NCBI GenBank assembly: GCA_014925825.1
Contig: JACGCK010000481.1
Coordinates: 1-21,216, forward strand
DNA from: Pholiota molesta
Taxonomy: Eukaryota; Basidiomycota; Agaricomycetes; Agaricales; Strophariaceae
Length of the DNA: 21,216 nt
Direction of reading: 5' to 3'
A model generated the notes under the pieces. The model worked only from the letters and a program-made list of their open reading frames with translations, had not been told where the DNA came from and made no database searches. Each line of letters begins with the position of its first letter. The stretch's first letter is position 1. Below, in pieces: positions 8,689-17,956 of this stretch. A program made the position numbers and the translations under genes.

Positions 8689-10844
8689 ACTATAGGTATA
8701 TATTCTACTAGGTGTCTATGTTATTTTGTTTCCTTCTTCTATGGACGAACGTGCATTCTATTTTACATTTTACAACACCCTTAAATGATTTCTGATGCAA
8801 GTTATAGTTGGATTGTAAGAGCTGTCATTTACATAACATCGTTAATAATTAGTCGCTGTCCTAATCGATTAAAAAAATTGAGTTAGTCTATCTGATTCAG
8901 ATATCCCCTACAGCTTCAAGTTGATCATATGCACTATTACTCCAATGCAACTCCTGTGCCTGAACTCCCCAATTCACGTAATCGGTGGATGTTGGTCCAA
9001 ATGGCAAAAACTACCATTTCTGGCAATTTTAGTAGACGCGACAATTTCAATCAACACGAACGTTTCCGTTGCTAACTATGCAACTGCTGACCATGAACAT
9101 TTGGATGTTCAAAAAAAGAAAAGTCATTGCATGAATTGTGTGTATGCGTGCGCTTTAATATTTCTCGCACCTTCACTTGTTGCTACTAAACATCTACTAG
9201 TCTCAGACTTTTCGACTTTGGTAGAAGCATCTGGACGTGCATTCTTCTTAATGCTTTGATTGACAAATGTGCAAAGTACTTCCCCGTACACTTCTTCAGC
9301 TTATAGAGAATGCTTTCACACCCGTGTTATTTTCGTTCGTACGCCAACTGGTCAACGGATTCAAACTGTGTCCCCAATATCATCGCTACCCAACAGGATG
9401 GATGTTCCTATCAAATCCATTGTATCATGAATTTCTCAAATGACACGGAACCCATTTTCTCGGCCGATGGACGCAGCTCAAGGGCAATCATAGTAAGGTA
9501 AGAACGCCACCAAAGGAATATTGGCAGACTTCTTTTCCTTCCCCAGATTCTACTGACTGTCCTGCACAGTGCGCACCGCGTGTCGTCTAACTGCATGGTT
9601 TAGACAGCGGGTTTATGGGCCGAAGCCACCTTCCATACAAGATATACATCACGCCATTCAGGGAGCGGCCGCCTCATGTCAAGCATGAGCACGGCGTATG
9701 CCTCTCGATGTCCTAAAATTTGGGGCAATCTACCAACGATTTGGTTGAAGTTATCAATGATCAGATGGGATTAGATTGCATATCACATCGATTGTGCGGG
9801 GAAGATTCAAATAGAGCCTCAAGTCCACCTCGAGGCCTTGTTCTTTACGGAATCCATGTCAACTTTTTTGAGTCTTCAGAGTTCTCAGAGGGGGGTCTCC
9901 CTATCTAGAATAGGAAAACAGGACGACTGCTAAAGATATTCTTGACATTTTTAAGGCCCAAAATCTTATCCGTGAGTCGAGAATCTTCTAAGAATACAAG
10001 CCGCGGCCGGTACTTATCAACGATCTGTCGAGTCAAAAATGCCTCTTTGGCGAAAGTCTCTCAGCCCTTGACAAGCGATGCGAAAGCTAAAAGCCACTGC
10101 CTGAACTGGACACAAAACCAAGAAAGACCCGGTCAGACATGGGTGAAAAAAACAAATGAAAGTGCGCTAGGTATCAGCAGGCATACCTTGCAGAAATCCG
10201 CAAAACATAGTCGATATCACTCGATGGCGCAATCTGAAGTGATCGCACTCAGTTTGAACTTTGTGGGGAAGGCGCTAATCAGTCACGTCGCCACATCCAT
10301 GTTAATCCGAATCGATATACAGTCGCCCTGGATTCCTTGGTCATGAGATCCTAGACGAGAGATTGGAAAACATGTAAGCTATGCACATTGCATTGACCAC
10401 GGAAATCGGAAAGATTTCGACTGCCATAGAAAAAGAGCCATGGTCCGGCCGAATACACAGAAAATTGATATGTACGATAGTGGCGTTTGAGTGGAGACGG
10501 GAAGAAAAAAAAATCTGGAATCTGGAAGTAAATCAAGAACTAATCAAAGGACATACCCATAACATATATTTTGGCAAATGAAGGCGACAATCTGGAGCAT
10601 GGTGTTACCAAAAGACAATCTTTGAAGGCGGTGGAAAGTTATTCAATAACATGCAGGATAAGTTGAATAATGTATACTGACAATTATCGTTCTATATAGG
10701 AGGACGTCCGAGCCCGAGGTGGGACGGTATCGTCAAAGCTGGGCTAGCTCGTCTGGATGCCTATCTGCCGCGAGATAAGGCTGAGCGCCGCTCATGGAGG
10801 GTGCCTGAGGTAGAACAGATTGGCGACAAAAAGAAAAAAAGAAA
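8689..10844. other. 2.2-kb stretch without a confident gene
   Basis: No gene model with a start, splice junctions and a recognisable domain could be built. Protein-like fragments exist: plus 9267-9443 (58 codons from ATG); minus 9770-9600; minus 10105-9905 with an in-frame TGA at 10061-10063 after a plausible acceptor; and plus about 10701-10858, a stop-free frame after an intron-like TATAG acceptor that runs into the 3' end of the TFIIB-like gene. Missing bases are common elsewhere in this contig, so a real but broken gene could hide here; equally these may be chance frames. The first 200 bases are the AT-rich 3' region of the PAP2 gene. Confidence 0.5.
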
Positions 10845-12918
10845 TCAGTCATACTCTTCATCATATTGAACACCCTGTGCGCCACTGGGAGATTGAGGAC
10901 GCCAATCTTCTAGGATTACCTCGTCGTCTCCAGTATTATCGGTGTCGTTAGTATGGATGTCCGTTCTGTGCTGGTTTCGAGTTCGTGGAGGCGTCTCGAA
11001 AGTGAAGAGGGTGATATCGTCTTCGTCGTTGTTATCATCATCCTTATCGTCGGCACCGATATCATAATCGTCAACTGCTTCCTCCAATCCGAGCATGCTG
11101 GTATCAACATCCTCCTGTGAGTTCAGCTGCGAATCTTTACCATCATCAGCGAGGAACTGGGCTAGAGCTTCCATGTTGATGCGCGACTTCTTCCGTGGAG
11201 GTAGCTCCTCGGGAATGGCCTCACCAGTTTTTGTCCGTTTCGTTCTTGCTTTACGAGGGCGTTGAACCATGGAAGACTGCTCATTTGCCTCTCGATCCTC
11301 AACCGCGCTCCAATCGAAGGTGTGCCTGAGGATTTGGATTTCGTCTTCACTTCTCAGCAGTTTTTCGAATTCGCCCTCGGCAAAAAGCTCGTCGTCGGGT
11401 ATTTGATCCTCTCCTACACCTCCGCGATCTTGTGCGAGGAGTTGGAGACGTGTAGGTGGTTGGCGGATCAATGAATTGGGAGGGTTAGTAAGGATGTACG
11501 TCGCCAGTGGCATATGCGAAGTACTTTCCAAGGACGATGTGGGTTGGGATAGTTTAGCTGCTGCTGATAGCGTAGAAGACACCGAGCTTCCAAGAGGATC
11601 CAGCAAGAAATGGGTAGTTTGTGTCAATGCATGATTTAATTTCGGTCGTTTACGTGGTGGTGGTGGTGGTGCGTTTGAGTGTATAAACTCTTTAACTTCC
11701 AATGGATCGTCCGCGTCGTCAAGTTCAGTTTCCAGTAAAGATTTAGTCTGTTGTTGCCAGATGTCTTCCTGGAAATTTATAACATCCTTTAAGCCACGGG
11801 CAACAATTACGCGTTTGGAGATCTTGGCGCGTCCTTTCTTACTTTCGTACTTGTCGAGCCAGGGCACTTTTTCGATCCATGACGCAATTTCATCTTGAAC
11901 TGTTTTGTAGCGAGACATCACAACACTCTTCGCGGCATGGCATCGAGATCCCAGGAACTGAGCAAGTTCTCCTAATGGATTCAGTGCAGCTCTATTTTCG
12001 GCTTCTAGGGCCAGTATAAACAAGCCACAGGCAGTTGGAGGAACAGGTAGACGTAAAACATCGTGATTTGGACTCAAACGCGCGAGTACTTGGCTAAGAG
12101 AAGTTGCAGTTCTGGCGGTCGAGCGCAAACAAAGCGGCTGCAATGAATTTACAAGGGAGCTGGAGAGTCCAGGCACTTGCTGGTGCCCTTTAACCGTAGA
12201 AGCGACGTGATTGTGAAGCGTGGATATATGCACGGAAGGATCAACAAGATTTAGAGAGAGTTTAAGCATGGAAGTGATGGACGTGAACTCGCGTGAGACA
12301 GAGGTTAAAGGTACCCTGAGGATCGATGCAATGTCGCGGATAGAGTCTGGGCGATTCGACTCGCGAAATGCGATAGCTAGGCATGCTGCAGCCACACTAC
12401 GAGATTTTTGACCCCATCGGAAGTTGGAAGCGGACTTTGCCTGAGTGAAGAGGGTGATAGCGCGCGGGGATAGACCGGTTGCGTTGAATGACGCCGCGAG
12501 AGATTTGATGAACTCGGCCATTTCGTACTAGACAAAAGACAGACAATGAGCAAGTGTAAACACGGTGATAGTGGGACAGAAAATCCGTAAAGATAGAGAG
12601 TGTGTGTGGGAGGCATGGGTTACGGAGAATGCGGTGAGAAGGATTGCCAAGTCTACGTACCGCATTTCTTCTGTCCCTCGATTCCTTGCCTTGCCCTGCA
12701 AGATTCCAGTTGTTGCGTGCGCGGAGACTTTTGAGGGTTGTAGAAGCAGAAGAATCCCACAAGGAAGGTTCGGCCGTATCGTTCTGATTTCCGAACTGGG
12801 ATGAAGTGAGAACGGACTGCGAGGGGTCTGCTAGCGAACCGCACACGGTGCAGACATCGGAGCCTACAGCGTCGTCCCAGACCGTGGCTGCGCCGCACTG
12901 GCTACATCCCACAGGCAT
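10845..12918 (-). CDS. TFIIB/Brf1-like transcription factor
   Basis: Two exons on the minus strand: 12918-12661 (86 codons) and 12527-10845 (560 codons plus stop), giving 646 residues, with a 133-nt intron (donor GTACGT, acceptor TCTAG, phase 0). The N-terminus is a TFIIB-type zinc ribbon: C5-x2-C8 ... C23-x2-C26. A basic segment RRNAYEMAEFIKSLA leads into cyclin-like folds, with FRWGQKSRSVAAACLAIAFR (first repeat) and the stretch around PTACGLFILALEAENRAALN (second). A proline run, basic patches and an Asp/Glu-rich C-terminus follow. The segment ELFAEGEFEKLLRSEDEIQI resembles the TBP-binding block of Brf1, where E..L.SEEE is usual. TFIIB proper ends soon after the cyclin repeats, so the 300-residue tail favours Brf1, the TFIIIB subunit for Pol III. 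Identity as Brf1 is inference; divergent Rrn7-type factors are an alternative. An in-frame ATG at 12999 could add 27 residues, but the ribbon normally lies at the extreme N-terminus. Confidence 0.8.
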
Positions 12919-13032
12919 GGAGAGGTGAGAGCAGAGAGCAGGCCCGACAGCGGGGCGCGATAACCGGAGAGCGACTGTGGGCGGGCTGGTCAAGTTCATG
13001 CAGTGGCGGCGCACATGTCTGATACTGCCGAT

Positions 13033-13038
13033 CACGTG
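13033..13038. promoter_or_regulatory. CACGTG E-box in the divergent promoter
   Basis: A palindromic CACGTG sits in ATCACGTGC, 115 bp upstream of the TFIIB-like start and 180 bp before the trehalose phosphorylase start. It could serve either gene. A regulatory role is inferred only from the motif. Confidence 0.3.
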
Positions 13039-13120
13039 CGACGCGATGCGGGGTAATTGAATTGGCTCATTAAGTGGGAATTGGACCTGAAGCGCCCTTG
13101 ACAGTCGAACCCCCCCACGC

Positions 13121-13178
13121 CCCCTGCCATTTGCGGTACGAATTCAGATCGCAGATTCAAGCTTATTCGTCTATATAA
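13121..13178 (+). promoter_or_regulatory. STRE-like CCCCT and TATA box of the trehalose phosphorylase gene
   Basis: TATATAA at 13172-13178 lies 40 bp before the ATG at 13218. Upstream, a C-rich block contains CCCCT (13121-13125), the stress-response element core of yeast Msn2/4 targets. Trehalose genes are stress-regulated in many fungi, so the site is plausible, but such a short word occurs by chance. An out-of-frame ATG at 13181 probably precedes the transcription start. Confidence 0.45.
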
Positions 13179-13217
13179 CCATGTCCGCACCGCTCCTTCG
13201 TCTCTCTAACCACGACC

Positions 13218-16069
13218 ATGGCCCATCTCTCCTTCCCCTTTGAATCCGTTCCGTCCGCAGAAGTCAGGCGCAGGCTCTCGTCCATCGTCGACAAGAACAG
13301 GCCCCATGTTACCTCCACCTTCGCCAGTCTTACCGTTAGTCCACATGCTGCCCATCCCCACAGTCATTATTGATTCTCTTTCAGCCTATGTGGGCTGCCG
13401 TCGCTGGCGCCGTGATCAACAACAACAGCCAGTACGAGATCGCGGTCTCCATCCACGACTCAGTCTACAGCACCGACTTTGCCTCGTCGACCCTGGACTA
13501 CAGTCCAAACAATCCCGACAAGAATGCCAAGGAGATTGAACAATATGTCCTCCAGACTCTTCGCAAATTTTCCATCGGTCATTTGTGCAAGTTCCTCGGT
13601 GCAGGTGTCACCTTATCCCTGCTAAAAGAGGTCAGATTTCCCAAGATCAGCGTCTAGATCGCGTTTGACGCGTCTTTTTATAGTCCCCCAATCTGTGCAC
13701 CCGTCTTTGGCTGGATATGGATATTGTTCCATATGTATTCAACATTAAGCCCTTCCACACAGATTCTCTCACTCGGCCCAATGTCAAACACCGTATCTCT
13801 TCGACTACCGGCTCTTACGTGCCATCTGGTGCCGATACCCCAACCGTTTATGTCGATTCCGATCACTTGAAGATGGTGTCGGGCCTGCAAGCAGGTGTCT
13901 CCGGTCGTCTACCTATACCACGCACTTTGGATGAACAAGCCGATTCTGCTGCTCGCAAGTGCTTGATGAACTTCGGTCCCAACAACAATCCCCGACTCAG
14001 CATCGGCCCTCGCAATCAGGTTATGGTAGATGCAGGCGGAAAAGTCCATTTAATTGACGACATCGATGAATTCAAAGCCACTGTTGGTCCCAGGTAATTT
14101 ACCCATGGGCGCTCCAAATCTTGTCATACAAGCTTACTTCACATCCGTAGGACCTGGAACGCGGTCATAAAGCTCGCTGACGAATTGCGTGAAAAGAAGG
14201 TCAAAATTGGATTCTTCTCCTCTACTCCACAAGGAGGTATGTAATGCGTATCATTCTGAGGCGCGAAATATAAAATCTAATCCTTTTATTAGGGGGTGTC
14301 GCGCTCGTATGTTTTTGTTCTAAAAATAACTTCGAGGAAAACTAAATTTCTATTTTTATGCAGATGCGTCATGCGTTAATTAGATTTTTGGCTGCTCTTG
14401 ATGTTGACGCGGCATGGTCTGTTCAAAATATTTTGTTGTCGCAATTTGAGTCTTGACCTTTGTAATCAGGTATGTTCCGAACCCATCTCCGAGTGTGTTC
14501 CGTACCACCAAGAACAACCACAATATCCTACAAGGGTGGCTGCTCCTGATCTCCGTCTTACTCAGGAAGCCAAAGATGGCTTCGATGCTTGGATTCTGAA
14601 GAATGGCTTGCGTTGGACTGCTGAAGGTGGACCGTGGCTCCAGGAGGTGTTGACATTGCCTTTATCGGTGAGTATTTGCTGCGACTGCTGAGTTCGAAGT
14701 CTCATCCTAGATGTATAGATGACCCCCAAATGCCTGGACTCATTCCGCTCATCAAGAAAGTCCGACCTGAACTGCCCATTGTATACCGCTCTCATATCGA
14801 AATTCGAAGCGACCTTGTCCATGTTCCAGGATCTCCTCAGGAAGAAGTCTGGAAATACCTATGGAACAACATTCAACTGGCCGATCTTTTCATCAGTATG
14901 TACCATGAGTCCCCATATCTCGCCCGATGCTAAACTGCTCCAGGTCACCCTGTCAGCAAATTTGTTCCTTCCGACGTTCCGACTGAGAAACTCGCTCTTC
15001 TCGGCGCTGCCACTGACTGGTATGTGTGTCTGTTGACAAACTAGCTCCAAAGTCCTTACTTATGTGTTTAAAGGCTTGATGGGCTCAACAAGGAGCTCGA
15101 TCCCTGGTATGCACGGATTTTCTGCTTTTTTTAATGATATCCTCATGACGTACACAGGGATTCTCAATATTACATGGGAGAATTCCGAAGCTTGTGTGCT
15201 AAGGAGAAGATGAATGAGCTCCAGTGGCCAGAACGCGACTACGTCGTTCAGATTGCTCGCTTCGATCCTGCGAAGGGTAATGTCCTAAGCACATTCCTTC
15301 GGCTTTTGATTTTCTGACACATCGGTTCAGGTATTAACAGCGTCATTGATTCGTACTACAAGTTCCGTAACTTGCTCAAGAAACAGAATTCCGAATTATC
15401 TGAAGAAGAACACCCCCAATTGCTGCTCTGTGGTCACGGTGCCGTCGACGATCCTGATGCCAGCATCATCTACGATCAAGTTTTACAACAGATTGCTTCT
15501 GAACCCTACAATACTTATGCAAAGGATATTGTTGTCATGCGCCTTCCCCCAAGCGATCAACGTACATTTTCTTCTTTACCTTATAGAGTTTCCCGAATAC
15601 TGATCGAATGCGTTCTAGTGCTCAATGCCCTGATGGCGAACTCGAGAATTGCCCTCCAACTCTCCACCCGTGAAGGATTCGAGGTCAAAGTCTCTGAGGC
15701 TCTCCACGCCGCGAAGCCTGTCATCGCTTGCCGCACCGGCGGAATCCCTCTCCAAATTGAACATGGCAAATCTGGATTCTTGACTACCCCGGAGACAACG
15801 ACGCTGTGGCCAAGCACCTCTACGATCTCTACACCGACGAGGCACTCTACAGGCAGATGAGCCAGTACGCGAAGACCCATGTCTCGGACGAGGTTTCGAC
15901 TGTCGGAAACGCGGCTGCTTGGTTGTACTTGGCCGTCATGTACCACCGCGGTATCAAGATCAAGCCGAATGGTGCGTGGTTGAACGACATGTTGCGCCAA
16001 GAGACGGGCGAAGAGTACGTCGAGGGGGAGCCCAGGTTGCCCCGTGGTGGATTGAATATGCAAGGATAG
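13218..16069 (+). CDS. Trehalose phosphorylase, GT4 type (three apparent frameshifts)
   Basis: Thirteen exons: 13218-13334, 13385-13630, 13684-14093, 14151-14236, 14293-14306, 14364-14416, 14470-14667, 14719-14895, 14944-15019, 15074-15106, 15158-15276, 15331-15561 and 15619-16069, about 737 residues, close to the roughly 730 of mushroom enzymes. The family (retaining trehalose phosphorylase, related to Neurospora CCG-9) interconverts trehalose plus phosphate with glucose and glucose 1-phosphate. Diagnostic blocks are FNIKPFHTDSLTRPNVKHRI, FFSSTPQGGGVALMRHALIR, LWNNIQLADLFISHP, CGHGAVDDPDASIIYDQVL, and the GT4 EX7E motif in EGFEVKVSEA (about residues 606-614) followed by RTGGIPLQIEHGKSG. Exon 5 is only 14 nt. 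One base appears missing at each of 14534-14536 (G3), 14632-14634 (CCG) and 15787-15790 (C4). With these three bases the phases of all exons close. There are no nonsense substitutions, so sequence error is more likely than loss of function. Confidence 0.93.
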
Positions 16070-16551
16070 AAGGCTATATCCGTCGATTCCACTTCTTCAA
16101 GTTACCCTCTTGCTTCTTTTTGGATGTAGAACCTTCGTCCGTAGAAATCCAGCGATCCCCATAGGTGATGCTAAATGTTGTAGACTTTCTGTAAAAAAGG
16201 CATGTAAAATCTGTACCAAAATTCTTTCGATATACCGTTTCACGTAGAATGAATATATACTACCCCAATACATGCTTCATCGTTCATGATTGCGTGCATC
16301 AATAAACTGGCCAAGGTTTTGAGCAAGTCTTAAGAGGAATCAGTCAGAAATCAATGAACGTAATCGGCATTCGGCGGGAAGTCATGATCAAAAGGTGTGA
16401 CTTTGGCGGATGGAATAAGCCAAGCTTGTAATTTAAATCTCTCCAGGTTTCGTCCATTGTCCCCAACGCGTTTATTGAACAATCGGCCACATGCACCCAC
16501 CTACTGCTGTGTAATCTTTTCCCGGCTCAAAAGCAAAATTTCTAGGATACC
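16070..16551. other. Intergenic stretch, no gene seen
   Basis: This contains the 3' region of the trehalose phosphorylase gene and the presumed promoter of the next gene. An AATAAA-like signal lies at 16300-16306 (CAATAAACT). Short ORFs here (for example 16397-16633) start at the wrong frame for the downstream gene and show no coding quality. No TATA box is obvious. Confidence 0.6.
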
Positions 16552-17544
16552 ATGGTCCATATACTGGACAATAGTCCTTCTCTGCCGTCCTCTTTCCCCC
16601 CATATCTTCGGAGTCATTACGAGCGCCCAATGAACTCTAGTAAGAGACCGCGTTCGCCCGAAGCTGCGGACGGTTATGAAGACAGACCAACAGTATGTTC
16701 TAGAATCCCTATTAAGGAGCCACAGAAGGATGTAATTCCCTTTGAATTGGCTCTTTGTAGAAACGCCCCTCGTTGGCGGTTGGCGAATTCAATCGGCGGC
16801 AACTCAGTCATAGCTCTGCTGCCAGCAGTCGGCAAGGGTCAGAAGATTGGGTCCAGCGTGCAGGGGGCTTGACTATTGATAGTCCAATTTATACTCCTGG
16901 GGATCCTCATTACCCTTTCTTACACCAGGACGATGGAAGTGTTGGTGAAAGGCCCGATGAAGGACAGGGTGAGGGTGATGTTGACATGGTGCGTAATTTG
17001 TTCAGGTCTCGCGATGTAAATTCAACTAAATATATATGAAATTATATGTTAGGCTATGGAGTCCGAGGAGACTGAGACCAGGATGGAAGAAAGCCAGGAA
17101 CGCGAAACTGTAGCACCGCTGTCCCAACAGATGACATCTCTTGGCTCGCACTCTTCCAGTGGCTCGCATCAAACGCAGCCACACCAATACCAAGGGGAAC
17201 CACATGCAGTGCATCGGCATCCATACCCAACACGCTATTCCGAAAGAAAGCAATCGTCCATGACGCCTCTGATTAACGTTGTTCCAGCACCTCCAGTGCA
17301 CATGCTCAATTCGCACCAACAATACCACATTGGAGCCAGCAATGACAACAGTCAGTTGGAGTATCCAAAGCCAGACTCAGCATCTCCTAGCGCACCATTT
17401 TCTCCTGCCCCCATGGCCATATCTCCTGCAAGCTCGTTTTCTCAGGTTATATCTCCTACGAAAAGACGCGTCGTGTTTGGACCGAGAGCGAACTGTGAGA
17501 AGTGCCGACTTGGGGTTCTTGGACATTTCATTCATTATGAGTGA
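16552..17544 (+). CDS. Hypothetical Ser/Pro-rich, probably nuclear protein with a C-terminal Cys/His motif
   Basis: Three exons: 16552-16692, 16761-16988 and 17053-17544, all phase 0, with introns of 68 and 64 nt, giving 286 residues without correction. Near the N-terminus KRPRSPEAADGYEDRPTKRP forms a bipartite nuclear-localisation-like pattern that is created by splicing exon 1 to exon 2. The middle is low-complexity and disordered, rich in Ser, Pro, Gln and His. Three ISP repeats (AISPASS, VISPTKRR, with SPSAPFSP before them) are possible proline-directed phosphorylation sites. The last residues, RRVVFGPRANCEKCRLGVLG then HFIHYE, contain C-x2-C-x6-H-x2-H, a compact possible zinc site. The internal ATG at 16630 gives a product 26 residues shorter. 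I do not recognise the family; a regulatory or chromatin role is only a guess from composition. Confidence 0.8.
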
Positions 17545-17956
17545 GGGTCTGTAGCATCGCTAATGATGACAAGGAAGTCCATGAATCACATCGATAAAAC
17601 ATTTGCATGCATCTCCTGGCACAAACACCGGCCATTTTTGGTCTTTCAAGTTCGAGTTCTCAAATTAATACTTTACAGTACTATCATATTGAATACACGT
17701 AATCATTGTGAATGGTGTTGAAAATATTTACTTCTAGACACGAACGTTGTCGTATTCAGTAGGGAACTTTAATCAGGGCTGTAGGTTGCAAATTCATTAA
17801 TTGACGCGTTTTTTGAAGCGCGTATCGCGCGACGCGTTACTTTGATTGCTGTTGTATGGTGTTAATTGGCACATCCCTCGAACCGAAACACAGCCATCAA
17901 TTCCGATCAGAGCTTTCGAAAAAAAGTTAGCACGGCGCGGTGATCCTCTGAACACA
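17545..17956. other. Intergenic stretch upstream of POL5
   Basis: This gap holds the 3' region of the preceding gene and the promoter of POL5. No ORF of quality is present. The notable content is the ACGCGT pair and CG-rich palindrome at 17804-17837, listed separately. A minus-strand ORF at 17797-18090 is the shadow of POL5 exon 1. Confidence 0.6.
17804..17837. promoter_or_regulatory. Paired MCB-like ACGCGT sites upstream of POL5
   Basis: Two identical ACGCGT words (17804-17809 and 17832-17837) are 28 bp apart start to start and flank a near-palindrome GCGCG-TAT-CGCGC. They lie 120-153 bp before the POL5 ATG. ACGCGT is the Mlu I cell-cycle box bound by MBF (Swi6/Mbp1-type) in fungi. Function here is inferred from duplication and position. 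Confidence 0.4.

Noticed and set aside
9942..10346. Plus-strand 134-codon ORF
   Set aside because: It has no ATG at the stated start, no coding bias that I can see, and no recognisable motif. The opposite strand looks at least as protein-like.
12528..12660. Extra small exon inside the 133-nt TFIIB-like intron
   Set aside because: The sequence stays open in one frame but has no good internal splice pair, and direct joining gives the expected RRNA-YEMAEFI linker.
15581..16063. Minus-strand 160-codon ORF under trehalose phosphorylase
   Set aside because: It is antisense to the conserved last exon, with no independent start or motif.
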